DNA of 64,000 nucleotides from Sphingomonas sp. Leaf9 (GTDB taxonomy: Bacteria > Pseudomonadota > Alphaproteobacteria > Sphingomonadales > Sphingomonadaceae): contig NZ_LMKC01000001.1 in the NCBI RefSeq assembly GCF_001421355.1, positions 620,001 through 684,000 on the forward strand, given 5' to 3'. Shown here in pieces: positions 19,492 to 27,827 of the stretch; the stretch's first letter is position 1; each line of letters opens with the position of its first letter. Below the pieces are notes generated by a model, which was not told where the DNA came from, made no database searches, and was given only the letters and a program-made list of their open reading frames with translations. A program made the position numbers and the translations under genes.

Positions 19492-19731
19492 TCACTCCGC
19501 GTCGGACTGGTCGGCTCCGGTGGCGTCGTTGTGCGCGCCGCCCGAACCGCCATGATAGTCCTTCTCGCTCTGCCCGCCGTCAAAGCGACCGGCGTCGCTA
19601 TCGTCGTGGGGGTTGGGGTAAGCCCCACCCGCCGATTCACCGCCGCCGCCGGCGGTGTTGACGCCGTCGGGGCTGGCAGCGTCGGACGTGCCGCCCACCG
19701 CCTGATTAGGTTGCTTTCCGTCATCGATCAT
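19492..19731 (-). CDS. Small polar glycine-rich protein, unknown function
   Basis: This 79-residue protein starts MIDDGKQPNQAVGGTSDAAS. It is very hydrophilic, rich in Gly, Asp, Ser and Asn, and has no hydrophobic core, so it is probably disordered. AAGGAG lies 8 bases before the ATG at 19731, which supports real translation; a TTG upstream is a weaker choice. It is convergent with the ROK kinase gene, with a 9-base gap. No family is recognised. Confidence 0.55.
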   Translation of the reverse strand: MIDDGKQPNQAVGGTSDAASPDGVNTAGGGGESAGGAYPNPHDDSDAGRFDGGQSEKDYHGGSGGAHNDATGADQSDAE

Positions 19732-19793
19732 TGCGCGCTTCTCCTTCGGGTTGAATGGGTTAACGTGCGACAACCGATACCGGGTGCGTGGGG

Positions 19794-22079
19794 TCAGGCC
19801 AGCACGAAGCTGCCGTTGACGCCCTCCGCCTCGGCCGAGGGGGCGACCCAGATGCGGAACGTGCCCGGTTCCACGGTCGGGCGGTTCTGCGTGCCGATGA
19901 AGCGCAGGTCGTCGGCGGGCAGGGTAAATTCCACGATCTTCGATTCGCCGGCGGCGAGCGCCACGCGCTGAAACGCCTTCAGTTCGCGCACCGGGCGGGT
20001 GATGCTGGCGGCGACGTCGTGGATATAGAGCTGCACGACCTCGGTCGCGGCGCGGGTGCCGCTGTTGGTGACGCGCGCGCGGACCTTCAGCGCGCCGTCG
20101 GTGTTGAGCCGTCCGCCGCCCAGATCGAGGTCGCTATAGGCGATGCGGCCATAGGTCAGGCCATGCCCGAATGGGAAGCGCGCGGCGTTCGCCCCCTCCT
20201 GATAATGCGCCTTGTACGGCACCAGCGGCCCCGACGGGTTCGGACGCCCGGTCGTCTTGTGCGCATAATAATAAGGCTGCTGCCCGGTCGAATAGGGGAA
20301 GCTGACCGGCAGCCGCGCCGATGGCGACATGTCGCCGAACAGGATGTCGGCGGTCGCCGGGCCGCTTTGCGACCCCAGGAACCAGGTGACGAGGATCGCG
20401 CGCGCGTCCAGCACCGGCTTGTCCAGCACCATCGCCCGCCCGTTGCGCAGCAGGATGACGGTCGGCTTGCCGGTGGCCAGCACCGCTTCGGCAAGATCGA
20501 GCTGCGCCTGCGGGATGCCGATATCGACGCGCGACTGCGCCTCGCCCGACATCTTTTGCGACTCCCCGATCGCCAGCAGCACCACATCGGCCTGCGACGC
20601 GGCGATCACCGCCGCCTCGATCCCGCCGGGAATGGCGTCGGTGATGCCGGACCCGTCGACTGCCGTAACGCTCGACGGGTCGGTGACGGCGGCGCGTACG
20701 CCCGTCAGCAGGTCGACCGCCTCGGCATCCGAACCATACACGTTCCAGGTACCGACCAGTTCGCGCTGTCCCTGCACGAACGGACCGATCAGCGTGATCT
20801 TCTTGCCGGACTTGGGCAGCGGCAGCAGGTCGCCATCGTTCTTCAGCATCACGATCGACCGCGCACCCGCCTCGCGCGAGAGTTTCAGATGGGCGGGCGT
20901 GCGCACTCGCTGCTTTTCGCGGCGCGGATCGATGCGGCGGAACGGATCGTCGAACAGGCCCAGTTGCGCCTTCAGCGCCAGCACGCGGCGCACCGCCTGG
21001 TCGAGCCGCGCCATCGGCACCTCGCCCTTCGCCACCAGATCGGGGAGATGCTTGAGGTAGAAGCCCGACTGCATCGACATGTCGACGCCCGCCAGGAAGG
21101 CGAGCTTCGTCGCGTCGCGCGCATCGGCGGCAAAGCCGTGCGCGATCAATTCCTCGTCGCCGGTATAGTCGGACACGACCAGCCCGCCGAACCCCCATTC
21201 CTTGCGCAGCACGGTGTCGAGCAGCCACGGATTGGCGGTGGCCGGCACGCCCGACAATTCGTTGAACGACGCCATCGTCGTCGGCGCGCCGGCGGCAAAG
21301 GCGGTCTGGAACGGCGGGAAATAGGTTTCGCGCAGGGTGCGTTCGGAAATGTCGACGGTGTTATAGTCGAGACCCGCCTCCGCTGCGCCATAGGCCGCGA
21401 AGTGCTTGGCACAGGCGGCGACCGCATCGTCGGCGGTCAACCCGCGACGCCCCTGGAACCCGCGCACGCGCGCATCGGCCATGACCTTGCCGAGCAGCAG
21501 GTCCTCGCCCGCCCCTTCGATCCCGCGGCCCCAGCGCTGGTCGCGGGCGATGTCGACCATCGGCGCGAAGGTCCAGTCGATACCCGCCGCCGATGCTTCG
21601 ACTGCCGCTGCGCGCGCGGTGCGCTCGGCCAGGTCGGCGTCGAAGCTGCCCGCCTCGGCCAGCGGCATCGGGAACACCGTGCGAAATCCATGGATGATGT
21701 CGGCGGCGAACAGCAACGGCACCTTCAACCGCTGTTCGCGCATCGCCACCGTCTGCATCCGCCGCGCCATTTCCGCGCCATTGCCGTTGAACACGCCGGT
21801 CAGCTTGCCGCTGCGCACCTGTGCCAGCTGTTCGTCGAAGGTCGCGGTCGCGCTGATCGGGTTCAACGCATTGGCGGCACCCCCGGCCCATGCGGCGGCC
21901 ATCAGCGTCAGCTGCCCGGCCTTCTCCTCGACCGTCATCTGGCCGATCATCGCCTCGACCGATGCCGGCAGGCGATCGCCCGCCTGGGCCAGCAATGCCC
22001 GTGCCGGCGACGCGCTCCACGCGGCCACGGCGCCCGCGCCCATCAACCATGCGCGGCGCGAAATGCGGATATCTTCCAT
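19794..22079 (-). CDS. GH3 beta-glucosidase (BglX-like), exported
   Basis: The 761-residue protein starts MEDIRISRRAWLMGAGAVAA, a Tat-type signal with SRRAW. GH3 features are KHFAAYGAAEAGLDYN, the nucleophile aspartate in GLVVSDYTGDEEL (about D304), the second Rossmann-like domain (VLLAIGESQKMSGEAQSRVD) and a C-terminal fibronectin-III-like domain (VVQLYIHDVAASITRPVREL). It would hydrolyse non-reducing beta-glucosyl ends of oligosaccharides in the periplasm. GAGGGGAT precedes the ATG at 22079. It is divergent from a LacI regulator across a perfect operator palindrome, and is probably coregulated with the receptor and glycosidase genes on the other side. Confidence 0.93.
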   Translation of the reverse strand: MEDIRISRRAWLMGAGAVAAWSASPARALLAQAGDRLPASVEAMIGQMTVEEKAGQLTLMAAAWAGGAANALNPISATATFDEQLAQVRSGKLTGVFNGNGAEMARRMQTVAMREQRLKVPLLFAADIIHGFRTVFPMPLAEAGSFDADLAERTARAAAVEASAAGIDWTFAPMVDIARDQRWGRGIEGAGEDLLLGKVMADARVRGFQGRRGLTADDAVAACAKHFAAYGAAEAGLDYNTVDISERTLRETYFPPFQTAFAAGAPTTMASFNELSGVPATANPWLLDTVLRKEWGFGGLVVSDYTGDEELIAHGFAADARDATKLAFLAGVDMSMQSGFYLKHLPDLVAKGEVPMARLDQAVRRVLALKAQLGLFDDPFRRIDPRREKQRVRTPAHLKLSREAGARSIVMLKNDGDLLPLPKSGKKITLIGPFVQGQRELVGTWNVYGSDAEAVDLLTGVRAAVTDPSSVTAVDGSGITDAIPGGIEAAVIAASQADVVLLAIGESQKMSGEAQSRVDIGIPQAQLDLAEAVLATGKPTVILLRNGRAMVLDKPVLDARAILVTWFLGSQSGPATADILFGDMSPSARLPVSFPYSTGQQPYYYAHKTTGRPNPSGPLVPYKAHYQEGANAARFPFGHGLTYGRIAYSDLDLGGGRLNTDGALKVRARVTNSGTRAATEVVQLYIHDVAASITRPVRELKAFQRVALAAGESKIVEFTLPADDLRFIGTQNRPTVEPGTFRIWVAPSAEAEGVNGSFVLA

Positions 22080-22174
22080 GCGATCCCCTCTGTGTCGTTT
22101 GCGCAACGATCCTGTCGCGCCTGTGTTTCAAATCCGGTCGTTCGAATCTGTGGTTGAAGCGCGTTGTAGATTCT

Positions 22175-22188
22175 TGTAACCGGTTACA
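22175..22188. promoter_or_regulatory. Perfect LacI-type operator palindrome TGTAACCGGTTACA
   Basis: TGTAACCGGTTACA is a perfect 14-base palindrome with a central CG, the usual form of LacI/GalR-family operators. It sits in the 184-base divergent region between the GH3 gene (start 22079) and the LacI gene (start 22264). It is well placed to control both transcripts. Confidence 0.75.
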
Positions 22189-22263
22189 TCAAGAGCGAAC
22201 GGCAGGCGGCCGTCGGATTCGCCGCGATGGGCGCGGTGACGCAGGGAGTGGACGGACAAGCGC

Positions 22264-23292
22264 ATGGCGAATGCCACCATCCGCGACGTGGCGCGTGCGG
22301 CGGAAGTATCCGTCGCATCGGTGTCGCGCGTGCTCAATCGCCATGACAATGTGCGCCCGGCGCTCCGCGAAAAGGTGGAGGCCGCCGCGCGGGCGCTGGG
22401 CTATGTCCCCCATGCCGGCGCGCGCTCGCTCAGCCTTGCCCGGTCGAACGCGATCGGCGTCGTGCTGCCCGACCTGCACGGCGAATTCTTTTCCGAACTG
22501 CTGCGCGGGATGGACCGCGAGGCGTCGGAGCGCGGATTGCAGCTGCTGCTGTCGAACATGCATGCCGATCCGGCGCGCGGCGTGGAGGCGCTGCACACCA
22601 TGCGCGGCCGGGTCGACGGGCTGGTGGTGATGGCACCGCATATCGACCCCGACCAGCTTTTCGGCCACCTGCCGCCGGGGGTGCCCGCGGTCCTGCTCAG
22701 CTGTGCGCCGCATCATCAGCCGCGTCCCGAATTGCGCATCGCCAATGCCGCCGGCGCGCGGGCCATGGTCGACCATCTGGTCGCGACCGGACGGCGGCGC
22801 ATTTTCCATCTCGCCGGGCCTGCGGGAAATATCGATGCCGAAGAACGACTTGCCGGATACCGCGAAGCGATGGCCAACGCAGGCCTCGAACCGGTCGTCG
22901 AACGCGGAACCTTTCTCGAGGATTCGGGCGTTTCGGTAGCGGAACGATGGGTTCGGGAGGGGGCGGACGTCGATGCGGTATTCGCCGCCAACGACATGAT
23001 GGCGATCGGCGCCCTGATGGCATTGCGCCGCGCCGGTGTCGCCGTACCCGACCGGATCGCCGTTGCCGGGTTCGACGACATCCCGCTCGCCCGGCTCATC
23101 TCGCCCTCGCTCACCACGCTGCGCATCGACATCGCCGAATTCGGCGAACGTGCGGTCGCCCGCCTGATCGAACAGATCGACGGCGGGGACGATTGCAGCG
23201 TCGAACTGCGCGCACCCCTGCTGGTCGTGCGCGAAACCACTTCACCAAGGGAAGACCCGGAAAACCGGGAAACAAGGGGAATACACGCATGA
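22264..23292 (+). CDS. LacI-family transcriptional regulator of the glucan locus
   Basis: This 342-residue protein has the HTH TIRDVARAAEVSVASVSRVL, then the effector domain with AIGVVLPDLHGEFFSELLRG, DAVFAANDMMAIGALMALR and VAGFDDIPLARLISPSLTT. It is a repressor or activator responding to a sugar. Its stop overlaps the TonB receptor start (ATGA at 23289), an unusual tight coupling of regulator and transporter. The palindrome TGTAACCGGTTACA lies 76 bases upstream of its start, consistent with autoregulation. Confidence 0.93.
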   Translation: MANATIRDVARAAEVSVASVSRVLNRHDNVRPALREKVEAAARALGYVPHAGARSLSLARSNAIGVVLPDLHGEFFSELLRGMDREASERGLQLLLSNMHADPARGVEALHTMRGRVDGLVVMAPHIDPDQLFGHLPPGVPAVLLSCAPHHQPRPELRIANAAGARAMVDHLVATGRRRIFHLAGPAGNIDAEERLAGYREAMANAGLEPVVERGTFLEDSGVSVAERWVREGADVDAVFAANDMMAIGALMALRRAGVAVPDRIAVAGFDDIPLARLISPSLTTLRIDIAEFGERAVARLIEQIDGGDDCSVELRAPLLVVRETTSPREDPENRETRGIHA

Positions 23293-26200
23293 GGAATACG
23301 ATGTTCCGCGCGGCACTCGCCGCGGCCACGACGCTGGCGACGGGGGCGGTGCTCGCGCCGGTCGCCGCCTATGCCCAGGTCGGACAGGCATCGCTGCGCG
23401 GCACGATCACGTCGCCGGCCGATAACAAGGCGACGCAGGTCACCGCGGTCGAGGTCGCGACCGGTATCCGTCGCACCGCCACCATCGGGGCTGACGGGAC
23501 GTACAACTTCGCCTCGCTGCGCGCCGGCACCTATCGGCTGGAAATCCAGCTGGCCAACGGCACGCGCAACTCGGACGAATTCACGCTGCGTGTCGGCCAG
23601 AATGCGGGCCTCGATCTCGACCTGACGACCGCCGCCGCAGCGCCGGCCGGGGAAACCACCGAGACCGATCCGGGCAGCGTTGCGTCGAACGACGAGGAAA
23701 TCATCGTCACCGGCAGCCGCATCCGCACCCTGTCGGGCGGCCAGGTCGGCATCAACATCACCCAGCGCCTGATCGAGCAGCTGCCGCAGAACAACCGCAA
23801 CTTCCTCGCCTTCGCCGACTTGGCGCCGGGCGTGCGCTTCGTCGAGGAAGGCGCCAACGGGCAGGCCCGCCTGCAGGGTGGCGCGCAGCGTTCCAACTCG
23901 GTCAACGTGTTCATCGATGGCGTCAGCCAGAAGGATTATGTCCTCAAGAACGGCGTGACGGGTCAGGATTCGTCTCCGGGTAACCCGTTCCCGCAGCTCG
24001 CCATCGGCGAATATCAGGTGCTGTCGTCGAACTATAAGGCGGAGTTTGACCAGGTCAGTTCGGTCGCGATCGTGGCCGGTACCAAGTCGGGCACGAACGA
24101 GTTCCATGGTGAAGGGTTCGTCGACTACACCAATCAGGACCTGCGCGATCGCCGTCCGACCGAACTGTTCCCGACCCGCGTCGCAAAGGTCGACACGAAG
24201 GACATGCAGTACGGCGTCGCGCTGGGTGGCCCCATCGTCAAGGACATCGCGCACTTCTTCGTCAGCTATGAAGGCAAGCGGCAGGAACGCCCGGTCGACG
24301 TGCTGCCGGGCAATGGCGTCGACATCAACGTGATCCCGGCCGAACTGCGCTCGCGCTTCGGCAACTTCACCAACACGTTCAACGAAGACCTGATCTTCGG
24401 CAAGATCGATATTTCCCCGACCGGGGAAGACCTGATCGAACTGTCGGGCAAGTACCGCAAGGAAAGCGGTGACGACCTTGGCAGCGGCATTAATGCGTTC
24501 TCCACCCGGACCAACAATTCGGTCAAGGACGTGCGCGGCCTCGCTCGCTGGCAGCACACCGCCGACAACTGGATCAACGATTTCCGCGTGTCCTACGAGG
24601 ACGTGCTGTGGTCGCCGCGCCCGGTCGAACAGGATATCAACCAGTTCTTCCAGCGCACCGAAATCACCGGCACCGGTTCGCGCCGCATCGACCTGCTGCG
24701 TATCGGCGGCGGCACCAATTTCCAGGAAAAGGGCCAGAAGGGCTGGACCGTCCAGAACGACTTCACCTTCACCGGCCTCGAAGGGCACACCTTCAAGGCC
24801 GGCGTGAAGGCGAAGTGGGTCAACCTCACCACGCTCGAACAGAACAACATCAACGGTTCCTATACCTATGATGTGAACCTCAACAGCCCAACCGGCTTCC
24901 AGACCAGCGTCCCCTACCGCCTCGTCTTCGGTGCCCCCAGCGGCTTCGGCAGCTCGACGATCGAGTCGAAGAACTTCCAGTTCGGCATCTATCTGCAGGA
25001 CGACTGGGACGTTACCGACCGCCTGACGCTGAACCTCGGCGTGCGGTGGGATTACGAACGCACTCCCGCGTTCCTCGACTTCGTGACGCCGCAGTCGAAC
25101 CTGACCGCGATCTCGGCCGCGCAGTATCCGAACCTGCAGAACGCCGATTACAACATCAACGACTATATCTCGACCGGCAACAACCGGAAGGCGTTCATGG
25201 GCGCCATCCAGCCGCGCGTCGGCTTTACGTATCGCATCGACGAGGATGGCCGCTTCACCGTCTTCGGCGGCTTCGGCCGGTCGTACGACCGCAACCAGTT
25301 CGACTTCCTTCAGCAGGAATTGTCGGTCGGTGCCTTCCAGCAGCGCACCTTCCTGTTCCAGGGTGCGGACCAGCTGAACCCGTGCACCCCGTCGGCGACC
25401 TGTATTGCGTGGAACCCGATCTACCTGACCGCGGAAGGCCGCGCGCAGCTGGCACAGAGCAGCACCGGCGGCGGGCGCGAACTGCGCTTCATCAAGAACG
25501 ATCTGAAGATGCCGTATTCGGACCAGTTCTCGCTGGGCTTCCGGTCGCGGTTCAACCCGATCGAACTTGAAGTCGGCTATCAGCATATCTCGAGCCGCGA
25601 TGGCTTTGTGTATCTGCTGGGTAACCGCCGCCCCGATGGGTCGTTCTTCGCCCCGGCCCCCACGGCGCAGAACCCGACGCCGCAGTCGCCGTTCGGCTTC
25701 ACGCCGCCGGGCTTCGGTTCGATCATCATCGGCGACAATGGTCTCAAGACCGACGCGGACTCGGCCTATGTCAAGCTGACCAAGCCGTATTCGCCGACGT
25801 CGCCATGGAGCCTCGACGCGACCTACACCTTCACCGAAGCGTCGGAAAACCGTCAGTTCGGCGAAACCTTCAGCCTCGATTTCCCGTCGATCGACGATTA
25901 CCCGACGCTGCGGTCGGTCGGCGTGCCGCGCCACCGCTTCGTCATGGCGGGTAGCGTCGACACGCCGATCGGGCTGACGCTGTCGAGCAAGTTCTCGATC
26001 GAATCGCCGATGTTCATGGTGAACTCGTTCGACAGTTCGAACCCGTATCAGCGCAACTTCGTCGGCCGGTTCCGCGACAGCCTGGGTGACCAGTGGGGTC
26101 GTCGTCAGCTCGACGTCGCTGCCACGAAGTACATTCCGATCCGCTTCGTCAACGATACCGCGCGGATTCGCTTCCGCGTCGACATCATCAACCTGATGAA

Positions 26201-26348
26201 CGATCGCAACTACATCGACTTCAACAACTCGCCGCTCGACAACAGCCGCTCCGACGGCACGCAGTCGGTCTATGGCGAACGGTCGTCGTTCAGCATCGGC
26301 GGCAACCAGCCGCGCACGATCAAGCTGTCGGCGGGCTTCAACTTCTAA
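23289..26348 (+). CDS. TonB-dependent receptor with N-terminal carboxypeptidase-like domain
   Basis: This 1019-residue outer-membrane protein has a signal peptide (MFRAALAAATTLATGAVLAP), a carboxypeptidase-regulatory-like fold (GQASLRGTITSPADNKATQV; ADGTYNFASLRAGTYRLEIQ), a plug domain after a TonB-box-like EIIVTGSRIR, and a 22-strand barrel region ending TIKLSAGFNF with the terminal aromatic. It is of the Oar/SusC-like type used to import oligosaccharides. Its ATG overlaps the LacI stop; an ATG at 23301 is an alternative. The glycosidase neighbours point to a glucan oligomer as substrate. Confidence 0.92.
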   Translation: MRNTMFRAALAAATTLATGAVLAPVAAYAQVGQASLRGTITSPADNKATQVTAVEVATGIRRTATIGADGTYNFASLRAGTYRLEIQLANGTRNSDEFTLRVGQNAGLDLDLTTAAAAPAGETTETDPGSVASNDEEIIVTGSRIRTLSGGQVGINITQRLIEQLPQNNRNFLAFADLAPGVRFVEEGANGQARLQGGAQRSNSVNVFIDGVSQKDYVLKNGVTGQDSSPGNPFPQLAIGEYQVLSSNYKAEFDQVSSVAIVAGTKSGTNEFHGEGFVDYTNQDLRDRRPTELFPTRVAKVDTKDMQYGVALGGPIVKDIAHFFVSYEGKRQERPVDVLPGNGVDINVIPAELRSRFGNFTNTFNEDLIFGKIDISPTGEDLIELSGKYRKESGDDLGSGINAFSTRTNNSVKDVRGLARWQHTADNWINDFRVSYEDVLWSPRPVEQDINQFFQRTEITGTGSRRIDLLRIGGGTNFQEKGQKGWTVQNDFTFTGLEGHTFKAGVKAKWVNLTTLEQNNINGSYTYDVNLNSPTGFQTSVPYRLVFGAPSGFGSSTIESKNFQFGIYLQDDWDVTDRLTLNLGVRWDYERTPAFLDFVTPQSNLTAISAAQYPNLQNADYNINDYISTGNNRKAFMGAIQPRVGFTYRIDEDGRFTVFGGFGRSYDRNQFDFLQQELSVGAFQQRTFLFQGADQLNPCTPSATCIAWNPIYLTAEGRAQLAQSSTGGGRELRFIKNDLKMPYSDQFSLGFRSRFNPIELEVGYQHISSRDGFVYLLGNRRPDGSFFAPAPTAQNPTPQSPFGFTPPGFGSIIIGDNGLKTDADSAYVKLTKPYSPTSPWSLDATYTFTEASENRQFGETFSLDFPSIDDYPTLRSVGVPRHRFVMAGSVDTPIGLTLSSKFSIESPMFMVNSFDSSNPYQRNFVGRFRDSLGDQWGRRQLDVAATKYIPIRFVNDTARIRFRVDIINLMNDRNYIDFNNSPLDNSRSDGTQSVYGERSSFSIGGNQPRTIKLSAGFNF

Positions 26349-26363
26349 CCCCTTCCCTCCCCT

Positions 26364-26400
26364 GCCGGGACAGGCTCCCCCGCCTGTCCCGGCTTTTTTT
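26364..26400 (+). terminator. Rho-independent terminator after the TonB receptor gene
   Basis: The stem GCCGGGACAGG/CCTGTCCCGGC, with an 8-base loop, is followed by seven T residues. It lies 15 bases after the receptor stop and only 24 bases before the next start, so it may act as a partial terminator lowering expression of the downstream glycosidases. Confidence 0.88.
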
Positions 26401-26423
26401 GTGTCCAATAAAGGGGCCTGCTT

Positions 26424-27827
26424 GTGATCGATCGCCGTTTCTTCCTTGCCGCCAGCACCGCCGCGCTTGTCGGGGCCTGCACGCCACGGACCGGGATCGC
26501 ACCCACGCCTGCCCGCAATCCCGACCTTTTTTCCGATATTCAGGAACGCGCATTCCGCTTCTTCTGGGACACGACCGATGCCGCGACCGGCCTTGCGCCC
26601 GATCGGTGGCCGACGCCCAGCTTCGCCTCGATCGCCGCGATCGGCTTTGCGCTGACCGCCTATGGCGTTGGCGAAAAGCATGGCTGGATCACCCGCCAGC
26701 AACACGCCGAACGCACGCTGACCACGCTGCAATTCCTCGCAGACGCGCCGCAGGGCGACGGCGCGACGGGTTTCAGCGGCTACAAGGGCTTCTTCTACCA
26801 CTTCCTCGGCGTGACCAAAGGGCAGCGCTTTGCCCGCTGCGAGCTGTCGACGATCGATACCGCGCTGCTGCTGGGCGGGGTGCTGTTCGCGCAGAGCTGG
26901 TTCGACCGCGCCGATCCGAACGAGGTCCGCATCCGCGCGCTGGCCGAGCAGCTGTACCGCGCGGTCGAATGGGACTGGATCATGCCGCGCCCGCCGTTCG
27001 TGTCGATGGGCTGGCACCCGGAGAGCGGCTTCATCCGCTCCGACTGGAATATCTACAACGAGGGCATGATCCTGTACGTGCTGGCGCTGGCCAGCCCGAC
27101 GCATCCACTGCCGCCTGCGACCTGGGGCGCGCTGACGCAGCAGTTCGACAAGAGCTGGGGCAATCGCTGGGGTGAGCCGCACCTGCAATTCGCGCCGATG
27201 TTCGGTCACCAGTACAGCCATGTCTGGATCGATTTCCGCGGCATCCGCGACCCGTATATCGCTTCCAAGGGCATCGATTATTTCGAGAACAGCCGCCGTG
27301 CGACCTATGCCCAGCGCGCCTATGCCAATGAAAATCCGGGCGGCAAGGTCGCCTATGGCAATGACTGCTGGGGGCTGACCGCCTGCGACGGGCCGGGCGA
27401 CTTCACCGTCACGATTGATGGCAAGCCGCGCGAATTCTACAGCTATTCCGCGCGCGGCCCCGGCGAGCGTGACGATGGAACGCTGGCGCCGACTGCCGCG
27501 CTCGGATCGATCGCCTTCGCACCGGAAATCGTCGAGCCGATGGTGAAGACGATGCACGCCCGCTATGGCGCGGGCATCTATGATAAATATGGCTTTCTCG
27601 ACAGCTTCAACCCGACGCTGACCCGCACCGACGAACCGCTGAAGCATGGCAAGCTGGTGCCGGGCGTGGGCTGGGTCGATGGCGATTATCTGGGGATCGA
27701 TCAGGGGCCGATCGTGCTGATGATCGAAAACCGCCGATCCGGCATGATCTGGGAGGTGATGCGCCGGAACCCGCATATCCGGCGCGGGCTGGAACGCGCC
27801 GGGTTCAAGGGGGGCTGGCTGGCGTGA
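26424..27827 (+). CDS. Glycoamylase-fold protein, GH144-like (candidate endo-beta-1,2-glucanase)
   Basis: This 467-residue exported protein begins MIDRRFFLAASTAALVGAC, a Tat/lipoprotein-type signal with GAC. The (alpha/alpha)6 Glycoamylase domain (PF10091) is recognisable from ERAFRFFWDTTDAATGLAPD, GFSGYKGFFYHFL, CELSTIDTALLLGGVLFAQ, SDWNIYNEGMILYVLALASP, FGHQYSHVWIDFRGIRDP and NDCWGLTACDGPGDF. Characterised members of this group (GH144) are endo-beta-1,2-glucanases, but not every PF10091 protein has that activity. GTG at 26424 follows AAGGGG at a normal spacing. Its stop overlaps the next start as GTGA. Confidence 0.85.
   Translation: MIDRRFFLAASTAALVGACTPRTGIAPTPARNPDLFSDIQERAFRFFWDTTDAATGLAPDRWPTPSFASIAAIGFALTAYGVGEKHGWITRQQHAERTLTTLQFLADAPQGDGATGFSGYKGFFYHFLGVTKGQRFARCELSTIDTALLLGGVLFAQSWFDRADPNEVRIRALAEQLYRAVEWDWIMPRPPFVSMGWHPESGFIRSDWNIYNEGMILYVLALASPTHPLPPATWGALTQQFDKSWGNRWGEPHLQFAPMFGHQYSHVWIDFRGIRDPYIASKGIDYFENSRRATYAQRAYANENPGGKVAYGNDCWGLTACDGPGDFTVTIDGKPREFYSYSARGPGERDDGTLAPTAALGSIAFAPEIVEPMVKTMHARYGAGIYDKYGFLDSFNPTLTRTDEPLKHGKLVPGVGWVDGDYLGIDQGPIVLMIENRRSGMIWEVMRRNPHIRRGLERAGFKGGWLA

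Noticed and set aside
26364-26423. Riboswitch or leader RNA before the GH144-like gene
   Set aside because: The region is fully explained by one terminator hairpin and a short spacer with the ribosome binding site.
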